Origin: Prevotella sp.
GTDB taxonomy: Bacteria > Bacteroidota > Bacteroidia > Bacteroidales > Bacteroidaceae
NCBI GenBank assembly: GCA_021636625.1
Contig: JAJWLX010000016.1
Coordinates: 1-60,585, forward strand
DNA length: 60,585 nucleotides
Direction of reading: 5' to 3'
Shown: piece by piece, positions 58,494 through 60,585 of the stretch
Layout: every line of letters starts with the position of its first letter
How positions within the stretch are numbered: the stretch's first letter is position 1
The notes under the pieces: model-generated
The model's input: only the letters and a program-made list of their open reading frames with translations
Told to the model about the DNA's origin: nothing
Database searches by the model: none
Made by a program: the position numbers and the translations under genes

Positions 58494-59948
58494 TCATTTA
58501 ATTGGTTCCGCATGCACATAGTATTCACTGTTTATAGGGTCTTCCCCGTCAGTTTTAAGTATCAGTACCATGCGAGAATGTTTTGTACGCCAATATGCTT
58601 TAATATCAGCATCTTCGGGTAGTGCCTTAAACGTTTTACACAGCGAAGCCTTTTCTGTTTCTTTTATAGTACTATGTGCTTCATAGTACTGGTCCATAAT
58701 CTTCAACAGACCTTCTCTTTCACGTTCAAGCACGCCTAACATATATTCCTTGTCGTTTTTGTCTTTTGCTCCTTTCAGTACAATACGTAACTCTGCATAC
58801 GGTTTTGTAATGTCTTCTTTGTAGGCAGTAGGTGGAGTTAGGATAAACTCACGGCTCTTGTCCAGCAAGCAATATTCTGTTAGTTCGGGGTTCTTGGAAT
58901 TATACCTTACGTTATCCCAATCGTAACCAAAGAATCCATCATTCACCAAATAGAGCCTCTTTCGGGCTTGATAGACAATACGGCCATCTTTATAGCCATT
59001 GGCATAGACAATAGTATTGTCATGAGGCGTGAAGAAGTATGTGCTCCACCAATAGGAAGTATTCAAACAGTTTGTCTTACGTTCCATGATTCCAAAGCTA
59101 TCTGGCATATCACGACAATCACTCGTCCAAGTAATTGAATCGTAGTAGTTGTAATAGGCATTATCTGAAGAGTTGAAACCATATTCATCGGTAAGCTCAA
59201 ATGTTACAAGGCAGAAGGTCTGAAACACAGGGTCTGTGTTGTCTTTGTCGTCTTCTGCATAGTATGCCTTAATCTTAAACTTGCAGTTGTCGGGAACAGA
59301 ACGGTCAATATCCGTATCATACGTGTAACTTTTCTTCATCATTTCCAAATCGGTTTCGGTCATGCGTTTATATACAATCATGCCATATATAGACTTGTAA
59401 CCATTGCTGCCATCACTCGTCGCTCCCAATTTTTGTATGGTGTACATTAAGGTCTTGCCATTCGACTCGTCAAGCTTAAGAATCTGCATGTATCTGCTGT
59501 CTGTTGTCTGCTTGTTGCTGCCAAACAGTATGAAGCCTTTGTCCATGTCATAAGTCCATGATACACGACTGAAACAAAAGGCTGGCAAGGCATCACTATA
59601 AAAATAACTAAAAGCTTGCTGTGATGTCTCAAACCAAAAGTGTGTAGGGCTGCCACCAAATCTGTCTTTCCAAAATTCCTCCTTGCTCAACTTTCCGTTT
59701 TCCTGTACCTCATAAGTGGCAATACTCTCCCAACCATAGCCCTTGACCTTACTCTGTATTTCTTCTGCTGCTATTGGCTTTCTCCCTTTTAGCACACAGC
59801 ACCCCTCATCATTAACAGTATAGGTTTGGTTGAATAGATTCATATCCAACTTACATTGCTCAACACTCAATTCCTCAGACTTATCGCAACTGCCAAATAC
59901 AACAGTGCAAGCTACGATGAGTGCTATTAACCAAAACTTCTTAGTCAT
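58494..59948 (-). CDS. Lipoprotein of unknown function
   Basis: 484 aa. Signal peptide with lipobox VVFGSC. Mature protein rich in aromatic residues (YYNYYDSITWTSDCRD, SYWWSTYFF), possibly beta-rich and surface exposed. Two Cys pairs (CC near 50, others) may form disulfides. Family not recognised. It may be a chromosomal gene beyond the element. Confidence 0.7.
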   Translation of the reverse strand: MTKKFWLIALIVACTVVFGSCDKSEELSVEQCKLDMNLFNQTYTVNDEGCCVLKGRKPIAAEEIQSKVKGYGWESIATYEVQENGKLSKEEFWKDRFGGSPTHFWFETSQQAFSYFYSDALPAFCFSRVSWTYDMDKGFILFGSNKQTTDSRYMQILKLDESNGKTLMYTIQKLGATSDGSNGYKSIYGMIVYKRMTETDLEMMKKSYTYDTDIDRSVPDNCKFKIKAYYAEDDKDNTDPVFQTFCLVTFELTDEYGFNSSDNAYYNYYDSITWTSDCRDMPDSFGIMERKTNCLNTSYWWSTYFFTPHDNTIVYANGYKDGRIVYQARKRLYLVNDGFFGYDWDNVRYNSKNPELTEYCLLDKSREFILTPPTAYKEDITKPYAELRIVLKGAKDKNDKEYMLGVLEREREGLLKIMDQYYEAHSTIKETEKASLCKTFKALPEDADIKAYWRTKHSRMVLILKTDGEDPINSEYYVHAEPIK

Positions 59949-60585
59949 AATAATCCAAATTTAAAGATTTTACATATAGACAGATTACGGATTTTCAGTG
60001 TTTCAAATTCTGCTGTCCAAGATAACTGAGTGCAAAAATACAAAAGTATCAACGTAATAGTGCATTTTTTTATTTTTTATAACACTCAAAACATACTTTT
60101 GTGCAAATAAAGGAAGAATAAACTACACCTGACAAATCTATTTACATATTTCTATGCACTGCCTACAGTTGGTACACTCACTTTCTGCAACCGTTGGGAG
60201 CAAAATTTCTTCGCCCTCATGGTGGAGCGAGGCGTTTTGGGGTTCCCAAAACATAACCTCGCTCCCTCCTCCAAACATAATAATCGACACTCTTGTCTTT
60301 CGATTCTCCAAATCCAAAATTGCCGACCTTAAATCTCACAATTTGCATGAAACATCAAAAGCTGCTGCATTGATAAAGAACAAGGGAACAGACACGACCT
60401 GCTTTGTTCTTGAAGTTTGCAAAAGACAAGGTAATAATATTCTGTGCGCAATTTGCCAAGTATAGTAGTTGTATATTGTCGTTTTATTTTGTAAGCTATA
60501 CCGAGTGTGTTATGTACACAGTGTGTCCTTGGTATAGTCTGCATAAATCTAATGCCATGCTAAAACACTGCGGAGGTTCGCCCAA
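59949..60585. other. Right-end gene-free region
   Basis: No convincing gene. Holds hairpin 60224-60265 (GGAGCGAGG/CCTCGCTCC plus GTTTTGGG/CCCAAAAC, 17 bp in total) and CTATACC/GGTATAG (60496-60537). Confidence 0.55.
60224..60265. repeat. Strong 17-bp hairpin
   Basis: Two perfect stems of 9 and 8 bp with a 1x4-nt internal loop and GTT loop; no gene next to it. Confidence 0.7.

Overview
The window reads as a Bacteroidota chromosome, most like Prevotella/Segatella copri. Reasons seen in the sequence: promoters of the TTG-N18-20-TAnnTTTG type, weak Shine-Dalgarno sequences, many type II signal peptides, CarboxypepD_reg domains, a BT4734/VapE protein and Bacteroidales-type conjugation genes. No rRNA, tRNA or CRISPR array was recognised.

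Chromosomal part (1 to about 20.1 kb): the end of a GreA-type gene, a membrane MutS-like ATPase, a nitroreductase lipoprotein, a broken AAA/PD-(D/E)XK gene, a secreted SUMF1-sialidase fusion, a relic of a TonB-receptor-type gene, and two secreted proteins. Next comes a possible defence or stress cluster (AAA+ ATPase, WYL regulator, PD-(D/E)XK nuclease, unknown 222 aa protein), then an NhaD antiporter. A VapE-like helicase module follows, flanked by inverted repeats and preceded by a cluster of GC-rich palindromes. An AAA_21 ATPase with a truncated DUF4276 partner, and a small Q/T-rich secreted protein, close this part.

Accessory element (about 20.4 to 58.4 kb; ends not defined): a structured putative ncRNA with its own promoter, small mobile-element proteins, SSB, a phosphoribosyltransferase/SLOG pair, a divergent serine recombinase, lipoprotein and membrane genes, a winged-helix protein, a candidate oriT and a MobV relaxase, an OmpA-like protein, an AbiE toxin-antitoxin operon with a third zinc-ribbon gene, DUF2958 and other small proteins. 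A minus-strand operon of about 15.5 kb (53754 down to 38288) encodes DUF4099/DUF3945-like proteins, a Toprim protein, a PH-domain protein, two TrbJ/VirB5-like paralogues, M23 and GH73 peptidoglycan enzymes, an OB-fold protein and ArdC. No VirB4, VirD4/TraG or CTnDOT-type Tra protein is present, so the transfer motor lies elsewhere, is unusual, or has been lost. A cargo operon (esterase, acyl carrier protein, AMP-ligase) follows.

The most unusual signals are: (1) a common C-terminal tail (S-G/A-[GM]-F/M-K/R-R) on four otherwise unrelated transfer proteins; (2) non-coding blocks packed with long nested palindromes, including two of exactly 82 nt whose outer stems covary; (3) a promoter-driven RNA of about 240 nt closed by an 11-bp stem; (4) an A9 slippery tract that joins two halves of an M23 protein; (5) a degenerate ArdC-like protein fused to a MutS domain I.
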